From NCBI RefSeq assembly GCF_047496725.1, contig NC_132986.1:8392031-8456030 (forward strand): a stretch of DNA of 64,000 nucleotides, read 5' to 3'. Every line of letters starts with the position of its first letter. Within the stretch, counting starts at the first letter, position 1. This document shows positions 13,034 through 25,767 of the stretch, one piece after another. The position numbers and the translations under genes were made by a program. This stretch comes from Anoplolepis gracilipes (lineage: Eukaryota > Arthropoda > Insecta > Hymenoptera > Formicidae). The notes under the pieces are model-generated. The model did not search any database and had not been told where the DNA came from. It was given only the letters and a program-made list of their open reading frames with translations.

Positions 13034-13519
13034 GTAAATTTAACAGATAATCTCTGAAAAATAATTCGATCCGATTAAATAAATTATATTATTTTACACA
13101 CTTCCATTTTTTAAATTTTTTAAAAAGCATTGCACGCAATACTTTTTTATTTATTTAATATATCCCGTATCAAATTATTAAGAGTAATTTCTATATAATT
13201 TTGGAATTTTTTTTATCTACACGTGTATATATGTGTGCAATAAAAAATTTAAAAAATCATTCTATCAGCTGTCACTTAAAGTAAAACCGGTGTCACAAGG
13301 TGTCATCCTATATATGATGTTTGAATTGTAGAACCGGTTTGAGGACGGTCGCTTTTGCAAGAAAGATCAAGCATTTAAATCTAAAAATAACAAAGAAAGC
13401 ATTTCTATCAATTAGAATTAAAAAAGATTAATTATTAAAATAAATGATTAAAACAGATCTCCCTCATTATAATCAAACTTCAATATTAATTGTTTGCATT
13501 TCTTTTTTATTGGCCGTAA

Positions 13520-16212
13520 ATGAAAAGAAGAAAAATGATACTGCTCGTGTATTTTGTTGCTCTTGTGACACTGTCCTCCGCCCAATTTCAAGCACAACCC
13601 AGCGGACGGATTCTGGAATCGCCGAATCCAGTACTTTGCTCACAGAGTAAGTCTCATTTATTTATATATATCACTCGTATCTTTATATATATATATATCA
13701 CTATTTTTATCGAAAACTACCTAAACGTATATGAAAAGCTTTTAAAAATGTCTCTTAAGCATTAAGCATTACTAACGCATATCTTTTACACATTTTTCAA
13801 ATTTTTATATTATTTGGATATCAAAATATTTTAATCATAAAATATTGTTCACCACATTATTGTAAAAATTAAAGGTATATAAATTATCGAATTATCCAAT
13901 GCTAAATTAACTTAATTATCTGCTGTGATTACTAGGAAACTTTATGCAAATAGATTGGTCGTGGGAATTGCTACTTAGAATTTTTATATAATTAATCTTC
14001 GGCTAGGATGTAAATAATACAAGTATTCCCAATGCTCTCTCTAAAAGTTCACGCCGGAGAGAGAGTCTTCGTTCTATTTCCCTCGCAGTCAAACATCCGA
14101 GAAAACTACAAACCAGAGAAAGTATTTTCAATATTTGTGATTAAAGAGAAGCCACGACCCTGCATTGCGAAATCTTCCTCCTCCACCTGTTTTCCTATTT
14201 CCTACTCCGTTTTTGACCTTCAACCATTGTAGCTTCCGCGTCTATTCTCAGACATCTCTACTATATCCTGTCACATCGTTACTATTGCACGTGACCGTTC
14301 GTCTTCAATCTTGTACATCTTTCTTAATGTTCGTTATAGAAAGTGTGACGATGACACCGACGGCGGTGTAACTCGAACGCATTTGAATTTTAAATGTCCT
14401 CGTCGTAAGTAGTACGGAATGTCGGGTGGCACTTTCACGTTCATTGAGTTTTCGGCTGAGTCGACAATAAATCATCGTTAATTGTTTAATCTGAAATGTC
14501 ATTTCCCAAATTCTTCAACAAGCATTTTCGAATATTCTTTTGTCCTATTATCGCAAACAGGAATGCGTAGATAAAAGTTTTATCAACTGCTACACTTAAC
14601 TTCCAAAAGAATGCATCAAAATCTCAAAAGAAAATTAAACCTTATATGAAATATTTCAACTTCTTTTTATTGTGTAAAATAAAAATTATGCTAATTTTTT
14701 CTTTATCTTGTAAAAAAAGTTGTAAAAATTCTAATGGATCTCAATGAAAAAATTAAATTACGTGATACAAGTCATTTAGATTAGAATAAAAAAACCAATA
14801 TAAAATAGTCGACTGGAATATTATTGACGAGATTGTAAAATTGAAAGAATGGAAAAGAATATGTTATATATAGAACTTGATAACTGATTATCTATTCATT
14901 AGGCGTAGCCAGTTGACACGCGTTCCAAAGACGCGCCCCTCATAAAAAAACTTTCTTCTTCTTTATTTGGAAAGTGACGCGCATGATAAAATCAACATAC
15001 AGCGCGGGTGCCAATGTCTAGGTCGTGACTGCGATTGCCCGGGGTCGCCGTCACGACTGACACTAATTTCTCAACTTTCACTCCAGGAACGAGTGAGAGA
15101 CCGCAGGCTCTTCCTAATGTAAACATACCTCTTGAACATTCAAAGATTATTGTCTATTGTCTAGTGCCTGTGGTTTAATTTTCTTCTAATCTTCTAATTG
15201 TGGTTTTTCTCAAAGGAATCATCCATCAACGATTCAATGGAAAAGGCTATTATTTTTCATGGGAGGATCCGAGAACGGCCGCACAGGAAGTAGACTGGCT
15301 ATCGGGTAGAAACTTTTGTCGTCAACGTTGCATGGATCTAGTCTCATTGGAGACCTCCGCAGAGAACGAGTTCATCAAAAGCCGCATCGTTCAAAGTACT
15401 GTCTTACTTTGCAAATCAATTCTGCATTTCGCAAGCAGTCGAAGTAGAAAAATTAAAGATGTTAATCTGAAACGCTTCTCTTGTAGACAAAGTGAAATAT
15501 ATCTGGACCTCTGGTCGGCTCTGTGACTTCAAGGGCTGCGACAGGCCGGATCTACAACCCCTTCATATTAACGGTTGGTTTTGGACCGCCGAGTTGCAGA
15601 AGTTAGCACCCACTAATGATCGCGGCCAAAATGACTGGTCTGAGAGTGGCGGGTAAGCCTTATTATTCGCAGTATTACATATTCATGGCGTGTATAATAC
15701 CGACCTGTAATTTTGCTTCTTTCAACGTTGCTATTTCAACGTTTATACGCATCGAGATACGTCGAAGTCAAGATCGTGCATACGCGTTCTTCACATTTTT
15801 TAGCTCAAGGATGTTGAACAAGTTGCGATTAAATCTTTTTTATCCGTCCGCTGTAATTCCCTGTTATTCTTTGCTCTATAATCAATAATCATGCGTCTAA
15901 TAGTCAAGATTTCTAAACACATATGCCATGTCAAATGACAAAGATAATGTATACATCTTGATTCATCTTCGAGAATGCATTCTGTATTGGACAATATGTG
16001 TTTTATTTAGTATCGGCAAACCGCAGCCTGATAATCGCGAAGCCATTCAGGGCGGCGCTCCCGAGAATTGCCTGGCTGTCCTCAATCAATTCTACAATGA
16101 TGGAGTGAACTGGCATGACGTAGCATGTCATCACAAGAAACCATGGGTCTGCGAGGACAATGAAGCTCTCCTTAGATATGTTCGCTTTACCAATCCCAAT
16201 CTTCGCATATAA
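13520..16212 (+). CDS. secreted C-type lectin-like protein
   Basis: Exons 13520-13646, 15216-15395, 15487-15652, 16011-16212 join in frame to 224 aa. The N-terminus MKRRKMILLVYFVALVTLSSA is a typical signal peptide, so the protein is likely secreted. The rest is a single carbohydrate-recognition-type domain: YYFSWEDPRTAAQEVDWL, then NFCRQRCMDLVSLET, a central WTSGRLCDFKGC, the WND-like stretch GQNDWSESGG, and the C-terminal NWHDVACHHKKPWVCE. Paired cysteines of a long-form domain are present. The domain resembles a conserved insect group that includes cuticle-associated lectins; sugar specificity cannot be told. The calcium-binding QPD or EPN motif is not clear (KPQPDN near 16020 contains QPD, which may be it). 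Intron 1 is 1.57 kb and contains a possible 6-nt microexon at 15087-15092. Confidence 0.88.
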
Positions 16213-16895
16213 TGGAAAAGAAACTTCATGATAGTTTTACTTTTGTTCAAATAGTTTTAAGCACCTATAAAGTTACAATATTCAAATGTGTGTCTACGCC
16301 AGAGAAGCGACTGAGTAGCATATAGAACATCTTATTTATTACTATTATAATATTATAATATTTCATATTCTTTCTCATTAAACCCCCAGTATGAATTATT
16401 TAATTAAACTCATAGGTATTATTTGAATCCAAGAAATATCACTATTTATATTCCTAGATATAATCCTAGAGATAGGAAAAATTTAATATAAATAGAAACA
16501 ACAGTTTATACACACGGAATTCTTATAATTATTGCAAAAGTTATAACTACATTCCGAAAATAATGTATGTATCAATTGTACACATTCTAGATATAGCAAT
16601 AAATTTATGAATAATAAATACATTCATATATTTTTTCATTATTTAAAAACAACAGTTTATTCATAACATACATTAATTTATAACAGCTTGTTAAATTACT
16701 TGTATAAAATGCATAAACTGTTTTTTTTATATAAAAATTTAAATTACATAAAATTATTTATCAATAAAAGATATATATCACAGAGATGTAAAACAGGACT
16801 CACAAAGAGAGTACTAAATGATATATATCATGTATTTACTTAATCAAATATGTATAACAACTTTATAAAAATCCTTTAAAAATATGTACTTTATA
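16213..16895. other. convergent 3' spacer, lectin and PIN4
   Basis: AT-rich; probable 3' UTRs of the two convergent genes, with AATAAA-type signals near 16600. No other feature was seen. Confidence 0.55.
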
Positions 16896-17554
16896 TTACT
16901 TTTTACCTTCTACCATTATTATGTGATATCCAAATTTTGTTTTCACTGGTGAATCTGTATAAACTGGAGATGCCAGATTAGAAATTGGCAATGCAAAGGC
17001 AGCATCTTGAAAGGGTCCTACCATAGAGCCCCGTGTCATCCAACCAAGATCACCCTTCAAATAATAAACAAAATATTTCAAAATAATTACACAATTATTT
17101 TTAATTTATATATTAAGATGATATCTTTTTTGATATATTCACATTACCCCAGATCTGGCTTTGTCTTCGCTGTATGTCGCTGCAACTTCATTAAACTTTT
17201 GACCAGCTTTTAATTTTTCCAGTGCTTCCAATATTTTTGATTGCTTTTCGCATAGTATATGTCTAACCTGTGTTTGCAGATAAAAAAATAATTTTATAAA
17301 ATAATCTGTATGAAAAACTGTAAACAATTGTATGCAAAATTATATACAAATTTAATATGTTCGATTGTCATTAGATAATAGTTTATAATAGATAACAATT
17401 CACCAGTCATATAATATACATAGGTATATTATTTATCAATTTATATATTACTTACTTTCACTGAAGTTCCTCCTTTCTTTTCTGCTTTTCCACTTTCCTC
17501 CGAGGATTTACCCTTACTGGTTTTCGCAGCACCGGCATTCTTTTTTGGCGGCAT
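16896..17554 (-). CDS. PIN4: peptidyl-prolyl cis-trans isomerase, parvulin PIN4
   Basis: Parvulin-type prolyl isomerase; in animals it is nuclear and linked to ribosome biogenesis and chromatin. Minus-strand exons: 17554-17456, 17267-17148, 17054-16896, giving 125 aa (human PIN4 131 aa). The start follows the family exactly: MPPKKNAGAAK, a lysine/glycine-rich basic tail of about 33 residues. The parvulin domain follows: VRHILCEKQSKILEA, FNEVAATYSEDKARSGGDLG, WMTRGSMVGPFQDAAFALP and the C-terminal KTKFGYHIIMVEGKK. All junctions are phase 0. A patch upstream (17661-17700) reappears inverted at 21.2 kb. Confidence 0.97.
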
Positions 17555-17802
17555 GCTTTGTGTAATTTTAGATCATATAAATATATTATTTACGAATGTA
17601 TAAGTCTCCTTCCGTAATTGTAGATAAATTTCTGTAATCAGTATAAACAGAAAGAAGCCACGATATATGGGGCCATTTTTCATACAACGCTTTTTCCGTT
17701 TGTACACTAGCGTCGCATACATCTATTTTACCGTTTGAAACTACATGGCCACATTCACTTTCGGTGACGATAAAACAGTTATATATAGATATGAACTAAC
17801 CG

Positions 17803-17805
<3 letters not shown>

Positions 17806-17840
<35 letters not shown>
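17806..17840. repeat. (TA)n microsatellite
   Basis: Uninterrupted TA alternation upstream of PIN4. Confidence 0.95.
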
Positions 17841-17841
<1 letters not shown>

Positions 17842-17929
17842 ATATTATTAAATAGTAAATCAATATTAGATTATGGCCGTTTATGGATTATGTATATGTA
17901 ATATAATAAGCTTTTTTGCTTAATATAAT

Positions 17930-18420
17930 GTAGAAAATATATTTGCAAGAAATATAGTTTTATTTACTTTATTTTATTCTTGAAAAAAAAAATAAAAACA
18001 ATAAAATTATCTATTATTATTAAAATCTTTTTTATAAATTAAATAATTGAGATTAAAATTTATATTTTTAATTAAATAAATTAAATAGAATAATTTATAA
18101 TAAACACATACACATATAATAAAAAACATTTTTGTAAATATTAAAAATATTAAATTTAATTATTCAATATATTAATTTTTAAAAATAATATAAGAATAAT
18201 AGAATATCTGTTCTTTTTTCTTTCTCTGATAGAACACATGTGTATAGGAATATATATTAGGAATTATTAAATGTTAGTTATACGACGAGAAGAATATATA
18301 TATATATATATATTTAATATAATGTGACAAATTTCTATAATAGAGTTATATTCAGTATACTTATATACGTGGTTTTCAAAATTTCTACATATTTTTCACT
18401 ATCAATTTATATTTAAGTTA
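17930..18420. repeat. diverged direct duplication, copy 1
   Basis: Shares an ordered series of segments with copy 2 at 20690-21200: TTAAATAATTGAG, an ATAAATTAAA block, an AAAATATCTGTT-like block, a pyrimidine run ending TCTTTGATAGAA or its variant, a (TA)n tract and ATGTGACAAATTT / ATGACAAATTT. The DNA is AT-rich, so identity should be measured by alignment. Confidence 0.55.
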
Positions 18421-20689
18421 TATCTAATAAGTAACTTTTTACGCGTGTAGCCATATATAATAGAGATTTCTATTTCTATTTTTCATATAAATAATCGTTA
18501 ACATATAATCATTGACAAAATTTTTGTTTCAATATATATGTTTATTATAATGAAAATAATAAAAAAAGAGAGAGAGAGCGCATAATCTCCCTTCTCCTTG
18601 ACGTTATACGTTCCGTAATAAGAGAGAGGAGACTGCTTCGTACTTCGTACGGTGTACATACGTAACACGTATGTGACTTGTGACAGTTGTGTGCCATTCA
18701 TTCCGAGTTCGGCGGGCGTAGTGTGCGCACGTGTTTTTACTCCAACGCCGGCGCCGGCATGTGCGTCTCGCGTTCGGTCATCTCGAGGCCGAGCGCGCCA
18801 ACGTTTCTCGCAACGCTTATTAGCATATTTGTAATAATTATACGATAATATTACGCGATAAATCTTAACATGTTAAAATACGTCTAAGTCTAAAATAATT
18901 TCGTAATAAAATAATAACATTCGAGCTTGGTGACATAAAGCGCGCTATTGTTTTTGACATTTGTCTCTCATTTATCTTTCGTTTCTTCCGCTTCGGACTT
19001 AACTCTTGCTCGGAGTTTGGTCGTGCCCGACTTGTCGACTCCAAGCATATGATTCTCGCGCGTGATGAAATGGGATTTTCGATCGTTCCAAAATTGGAGA
19101 GTTCCGTTAAAATATCGCGCGTAAAAATGCGGGAGTGTCGCCAAACTATTGCGCGTTTTTACACGCTTTTTACGCTTTTGTACGGCTTAAAATATTGCGC
19201 GATTTTATTTTTGTGCGGTTTAAACAAATTTAAAAAAGTATATCGCGCGTATAAAGCAATAGATCCTGACTTCCCTGACAATCTGAGAGGAGGAGGAGGC
19301 CTAGGAGAGGCTTCCTGCATCGGCGGAGCAACCGGGTAAATATTATTTGTATATTATTATTTATATATTAATTATTATAAATCCCTTATACGAATTTGAT
19401 TTATTTATTTGAATGATTTAATCAAGAAAAATTCAATATGTAATATATAATACATATTTGTGTATGTAAATGTATTACAAAATATGAGGCTTCTCTTAAA
19501 AAATGCACTTTGTGAAACATAGGGGTTTTTAGTAGGTATATCGCTCTTTATAGACAGGGATGAATCCCACACTTCCCCGTTAAACCGGGGGGGGAGGGGG
19601 ATACGTAATGCATTTTCCTCCTTAACAAAATAAAACTATCGTAATCTGAGAACTCAAAAAGAAAGATATGTATATTAAACACAAATGTATCATAATTAAA
19701 AGTGAGAAGATAGTTTGCAATTGTTTAAAATCTGATAATAATAATAATAATTTGTAATTATATATATGTTTATAGTTTTATAATTCAGTTATATTATATA
19801 TACAGAATTAAGTATCTAAATAATATACTGCTATAAAAACTACTAAGAAATCTTGTTAGAATAGAGAGAAAAACATTCTAAAACATATGTTTTATATAAA
19901 GAAAGAAATGTTTAAAATATTTTGCAAAGCTTACATTTTCCTTATCTTAATACTAATATATAGATATAAAGAAAGATATCTAAATTAATTAAAACTATTT
20001 TTGTGATTTTTTTCTGTTGTAAAAATTTAATTTTGCAGTGAGATTTATTTGCGCTGTGATAAATTCGGCGTTCTCTTTCTCCGATTAATTTTTTGTGCGC
20101 TATCTTTATCTTTATGTTCTTAAGTAAAAACATCATTCATATCACTGAACGTCTAAAAGCGCTATAACATCGTTATATTCACAGTTTATTTTTGGACGCC
20201 TCAATGTTTCAGAAATTTTGAAACATAAGAATGCGTTATCAAGACACATAGTGTTGGATGACTGTTATTCATTTTCAATATAAAAGGAAAACGCGTTGTT
20301 TTATTCAATCTTCTCGTTGTTTAACGAATTTTTTATTATGTGCATGAATATGAATTGTCATAATCAAAATTGAAATAAAAATAAAGATGACAAAAAGAGC
20401 AAGATTCTTAACATATTATATAACATATAATAATGATTAATCCGCACTGAAGCATATAAATAGATGACCGATAATCATAATCCTTTTAAGTATTTGCACA
20501 TATTATAATACAATAAGGAACTTGAGAGATATATTGCATTCTCCGCGAATATATCTTATTGCAGTGTAAATATGCATTTTACTCAGAAAATAAAAAGAAT
20601 TTTGTTAAGATATGACGCACAAAGTAGCGATTATTTTTTGTCAGAGTAATTTTGATTATCCAATGAAATAAAAATAAAGTAGTTAAATT

Positions 20690-21046
20690 ATAAATGAATA
20701 TTGTTTTATTAAACACGTATATTCTATATGTAGTGTATTAAATAATTGAGTTCAAAATTCATATTTTAACTGAATAAATTAAACATTTTTTAGAAAAATC
20801 TATAATGTATATATGCACATACAATAATAAATATTTTTATAATAAATAAATATTAAAATATTAAATAATATTTAATAAATTAACTATATTATAATTAATA
20901 TAATTTTTAAGAATAATATGATGAAATAAAATAATAAAATATCTGTTTTTCTTCTCTTTCTTTTTCTTTCTTTGATAGAAGAAGCAAACACTAATATATA
21001 CACGTGCGTGTAAATTAAATAGTTATGACAGGAGAGAGAATATTTA

Positions 21047-21090
<44 letters not shown>

Positions 21091-21200
21091 TGACAAATTT
21101 TTATAAGAGCAAAACAGATTATATTGTATTAAATCAACCAGTTTATGCCCATGTTACACATTTATACTATATATATTTTTATCATCAGTATATGCAACGT
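20690..21200. repeat. diverged direct duplication, copy 2
   Basis: Partner of copy 1; the shared blocks occur in the same order and orientation. The long (TA)n tract at 21047-21088 lies inside it. Confidence 0.55.
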
Positions 21201-22275
21201 GGAAAAAGCGTTGTATGAAAAATGGCACCGTGATCTTTCTAAGGCTTTTCTTCGGTATAAATATATAAATATAATTAAAGGATACGATTGATTATCAATG
21301 AGCGAATTTATGAAATTAGTTGTTTATAGGAATACGAAAAGGAACACATGTGTGTCTACCTAATATATATATATATATATATAATGTGTCCATATGTTAA
21401 AACCGAAAAATTTGAAAATTATATTAATTATATTTATTATATTAGTTATATTATTTAATAATTATTTTAATATTATTTAATATTTATTAATATTATTTAT
21501 TCTCTTATAATTACGTAAAAACTTCTTCTAGATTTACTCCTTTTTATTTTATTATATATTTTAAATTTAGCATATCATTAGTCGGTAAAATAGAGATGTA
21601 TAAATTAAAATTATCGTCAGATGATTATTATATTGATGTATTTTAAATTTTTATATATTATTTATTTTTTAGAAAGAAATATTTTTGTTCACAAATTTAT
21701 ATTTATATCATGAAAAATATCTAAAGTTTTTATTACAAAAATAAAGTTAATATAACACATGTTAGAACACGAATTATAACCACGTGTAATATATATATAA
21801 GCGTGTAACACATGTGATAACGATTCGTTGTATGTGTATGTATATATATATATGTACACATACGGCCTGACCGTTAAATCTGTGTATGTACGTATATATA
21901 TTTACAGTGACCGACAGTGATTGTAATACACCTGGATATTTCTGGTAATTTAGATTCTTTTGCGTTTTACCATATTGTTTGATAAGACGTTTCATACTTG
22001 AATTGACAATTAATCCAAGGTTAATATTAATACAACATATATCGATATTTTCTTCACGCGTTACTCGTTTCTTTTCTTATTTTTTTTCCTCTCTCCTCTA
22101 ATTTAAAGGACATTTAGAATTATTTCGAGTGTATTAAAAAGAATAAATCTGCATAATCACGTTATGAATCAGAAGTTTACATGACACATCGAGTTATTGC
22201 ATCATTGAGAGATTTTTAAAATTTTGTTTAAAAACATTTAACTATATCATTTATTACTACATGTTTTCTTTCTAG

Positions 22276-22316
22276 AGAAAGGTTTATTTGATTGGTAATA
22301 AAAGACGAAAATTATA
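22276..22316 (+). promoter_or_regulatory. likely 5' UTR segment of CBS after an intron acceptor
   Basis: A pyrimidine-rich TTTTCTTTCTAG ends at 22275, just 41 bp before the start codon. This suggests that an upstream non-coding exon is spliced here. The matching donor is not proven; the 18.6-19.3 kb CpG patch is a candidate. Confidence 0.4.
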
Positions 22317-24641
22317 ATGGAATTAAAGCGACCAGACAGATCATCTAAATGCACTTGGAAAGCAAATGAGGAAAATTCACCTCATACGAAACGAATAGAG
22401 TAAGTCAAACTGGAAACTTTTTAATACAATTTATATATTTTTCCAATTTTGCCATATGTTACATATTGCAATTATATATACTAATTTTAATACTTCTATA
22501 ATATATTCTGCTATTAAATTTTAATATCAAAATTTATCTAGAAATTGCAATGTGTATGAAATTATAATTAAAATATGGAAAGTCAAATAAAAGTGAGAAG
22601 CGTTTTTATATTTAAAACATATGTATTGCCACAAGTCAAAATATATATATATACCGTGCAAATATAAGCATGATTATAATAGATGAAAAGTTGTCATACA
22701 AGTTAGTTATATTTATTAGTTTAGCTTTATTAGAATAAAAAATATTAATTATTAAAATATACAAAAAAATATGCCAATAAATGTATTATATTTGGTTTTC
22801 TACAGGATACCAAATCGCAACAAAATATTACCTGACATTTTAAGTGCAATTGGTGACACTCCCCTTGTTCGGCTCAATAATATACCTAAAAAACATGGGA
22901 TTAAATGTGAAATGTGTTAGTAAAAAATTTCTATATCTTAAATGAAAGAAAACTTGGCAACTTTAATGAAAATTTTTATCATTAACCTATCTTTTTATAC
23001 AGACGCGAAATGTGAATTCTTTAATCCTGGAGGATCTTTAAAAGATAGAATAGCACATAGGATGATACAGGATGCGGAAGAAAAGGGACTGATAAAACCA
23101 GGATATACGATCATTGAACCAACAAGTGGTAATACTGGAATTGGTTTAGCATTGGCTGCAGCAGTCAAGGGCTATAAATGCATTATTGTGATGCCAGAGA
23201 AAATGTCTAACGAAAAGGTCTATGTACTTCGCGCTCTTGGTGCAGAAATAGTAAGAACACCAACTGAAGCTGCTTGGTATAGTCCAGAAGCACATATCAG
23301 CGTTGCTCAAGAATTGCAGAGAAAGACACCCAATAGTATTGTTTTAGATCAGGTAATATCCTTCTTATTTCAATGTCTTCTGTTAGAAGAAATTTCAAGT
23401 AAAACTCTGATAAATCTATCAATAATACAAATACACAGTATACTCACTCTGGCAATCCATTGGCACATTATGATCGAACTGCGACTGAACTTTGGAACCA
23501 ATGTGACGGAAAAATAGATTATGTAATTGTTGGCGCTGGTACTGGAGGAGCTATCACTGGAATCGGGCGTAAATTGAAGGAACTGTCGCCTAATATAAAA
23601 ATTGTTGGTGTAGATCCAGTAGGAAGCATTTTGGCACAGCCATCTGAGTTGAATAAAGAAGGCATTGGTTTCTATGAAGTAGAAGGAATTGGGTACATAT
23701 CACGTATATCGCAAAATAATATAGTCTTTGAGAGATAAAGTGTTATCATTTTTTTATAGAATAAAAATAACTAAACTTGACTACAAAATTTCCTTAAAAA
23801 AACTTCTAGATATGACTTTATACCGACAGTCATAGATCGCAATGTTGTTGACATGTGGATAAAGACAGAGGACTGTGAATCACTAAACGCAGCACGTGAA
23901 TTAATCCGTCACGAGGGATTATTGTGCGGAGGTAGTAGTGGAGCGGCATTTTTGGCGGCAATTAAAATCGCTAAAAATCTGCCGGCGGATAAACGTTTAA
24001 TCATTGTCTTGCCAGATGGCATACGCAATTACATGACAAAATTTGTATCAGACCAATGGATGGAAGCCAGAGATTTTTTGGTAAAATCATTTACAATAAG
24101 ATCTATCTAAGATTTACCTAAGATATAATTTACATATTATTATAGAAACAGTAAAATATTTATTAAATCATAATCTTTTTTTCTTTTTTAGACGCATGAA
24201 ACTTCAATAGAGACAAACAAATGGTGGTGGAATATACCACTGTTGAATTTAACATTAAATAAGCCTACAATATTATTAAAGGAAATGTCATGTCAAGATG
24301 CTGTGGATTTTTTTAAAACTACTAATAACATTCAACAATTATTGGTAACTGATGACGAGAAAATACACGTGAAAGGTATTATCACGTCAGACGCGCTCTT
24401 GTCTAATTTGATTTCTGGTGCGATGAAACAAACTGACTCTGCCGAGAAAGTCATGATCAAGCAATTTACGAAAGTTAAAATTTCGATTACACTAGGCAAA
24501 CTATCACGTATTCTTGAAAAAGAATCTTATGCTGTAGTTTTAAATGACGATAATGCTTTGGTCGGAATTGTAAATCAAAATGACATTTACAATTTCATTA
24601 GCAAGGGCGATAATACAGTGCAGAGTAATGGCATTATGTAA
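22317..24641 (+). CDS. CBS: cystathionine beta-synthase
   Basis: PLP enzyme that condenses homocysteine with serine in transsulfuration, and can also make H2S. Exons 22317-22399, 22806-22915, 23003-23352, 23439-23692, 23810-24080, 24192-24641 join to 505 aa (human 551). The heme-binding N-terminus is present: CTW with Cys12 and SPH with His23 match the human axial ligands. The catalytic core has GDTPLVRL, the PLP lysine Lys78 in GGSLKDR, the phosphate loop TSGNTGIG and the GTGGAITG loop. The C-terminus is a regulatory pair of CBS domains (roughly residues 375-500) that binds SAM in mammals. The redox CXXC of human CBS is absent (the equivalent stretch is ELSPNIKIVG). Every junction keeps frame. 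Confidence 0.97.
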
Positions 24642-25096
24642 AGCTTACCAATATAATATTTGATAAAGCAAGGTTATCATTTATTCAATATCTATATTAG
24701 GATAATTAAAAAGTTTAAATACAAGAATGAATGGATTGCAGAATTCTTTGCTACATTATATCAGATGCTATTTATTGTATCTATACAATGTATGAAGTTA
24801 ATTTACTATTTATATCTGTGTAATAATAAAATTCCAATGAAGAAAATTGTATACATATTTAAAATTCTAAGTATAATGATACAATTTTTCCTAATGTCTT
24901 AGCATATGTAAATTTTAAAGCATTTAAGTTTTATACATCCACATTTTTGTAATGATTTTATAAATTATGTAACTGTGTAAATCAAAGTGAAAAAAAATAA
25001 AAATGTATCAAACATATGATTGTGTAAACAAATATACATGTGTTATATATTTCAATATACTTTGGAATAAAAACATTCATAATTCATGGATATGCA
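24642..25096. other. CBS 3' flank
   Basis: AT-rich, with AATAAA signals near 24998 and 25066; probable 3' UTR. Nothing else was seen. Confidence 0.5.
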
Positions 25097-25564
25097 AAAA
25101 AAAACTGTTTTATTTATAAGGTTTTATAAAATTATTCTGGAAAGTAATAATCCCTTTTGACTAAATAAAAATATAAAGAATATCTTTAATTAAAAACGAC
25201 CTGACTAGCCAAAATTATTCAATTTATTTACACGACGTTTCGACCATATGGTTGTGGTCCTTTTCAAGTGTAAACGTAAATTAAGAAAGAGAAGAAAGAA
25301 TCCAATGGGACATGTTTAAAGGTAGAACTTAATGATGGAATAATTAAATATGTCACTTAGTTAAAAACAATGGTTATTAATTTTGAGATGAACACAAACA
25401 AGCACCACAACCATATGGTCGAAACGTCGTGTAAATAAATTGAATAATTTTGGCTAGTCAGGTCGTTTTTAATTAAAGATATTCTTTATATTTTTATTTA
25501 GTCAAAAGGGATTATTACTTTCCAAAATAATTTTATAAAACCTTATAAATAAAACAGTTTTTTT
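25097..25564. mobile_element. long foldback element (MITE-like)
   Basis: The arms, about 160 bp each (25097-25258 and 25404-25564), are nearly perfect reverse complements; both contain CGACGTTTCGACCATATGG or its complement. The 145-bp spacer has no reading frame. The element sits between convergent CBS and TRAPPC6. It is non-autonomous and its superfamily is unclear. Confidence 0.85.
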
Positions 25565-25669
25565 AATTAACCCGTTGTTTATAAAGAATATCTCTAAAGA
25601 GTATATAATAAATATCTATTATATTTCTTTATATTTGAAATACAAGAAATTTTATCATATATATTTATT

Positions 25670-25692
25670 ATATATATATATATATATATATA
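25670..25692. repeat. (TA)n microsatellite
   Basis: Short uninterrupted TA tract in AT-rich DNA downstream of TRAPPC6. Confidence 0.85.
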
Positions 25693-25767
25693 TTACATTT
25701 TATCATTTATGTTTCTTCTTACATATCTGTGTATCTTTTTATTTTTCAAATCAAAATAAAATAGTTA

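Larger units (their letters stand above)
17555..22275. other. repeat-rich intergenic spacer between PIN4 and CBS
   Basis: Mostly A/T with several long (TA)n tracts (for example 17806-17840, 18293-18313, 21047-21088). A CpG-richer patch at 18630-19340 may hold a promoter and first non-coding exon; a donor-like CCGG|GTAAAT is at about 19335. A pair of similar direct blocks is at 17930-18420 and 20690-21200. No coding gene is supported. Confidence 0.5.

Noticed and set aside
15087..15176. Longer exon from the 15086 acceptor in the lectin gene
   Set aside because: The frame meets a stop (TAA) before the next usable in-phase donor; only the 6-nt version is compatible.
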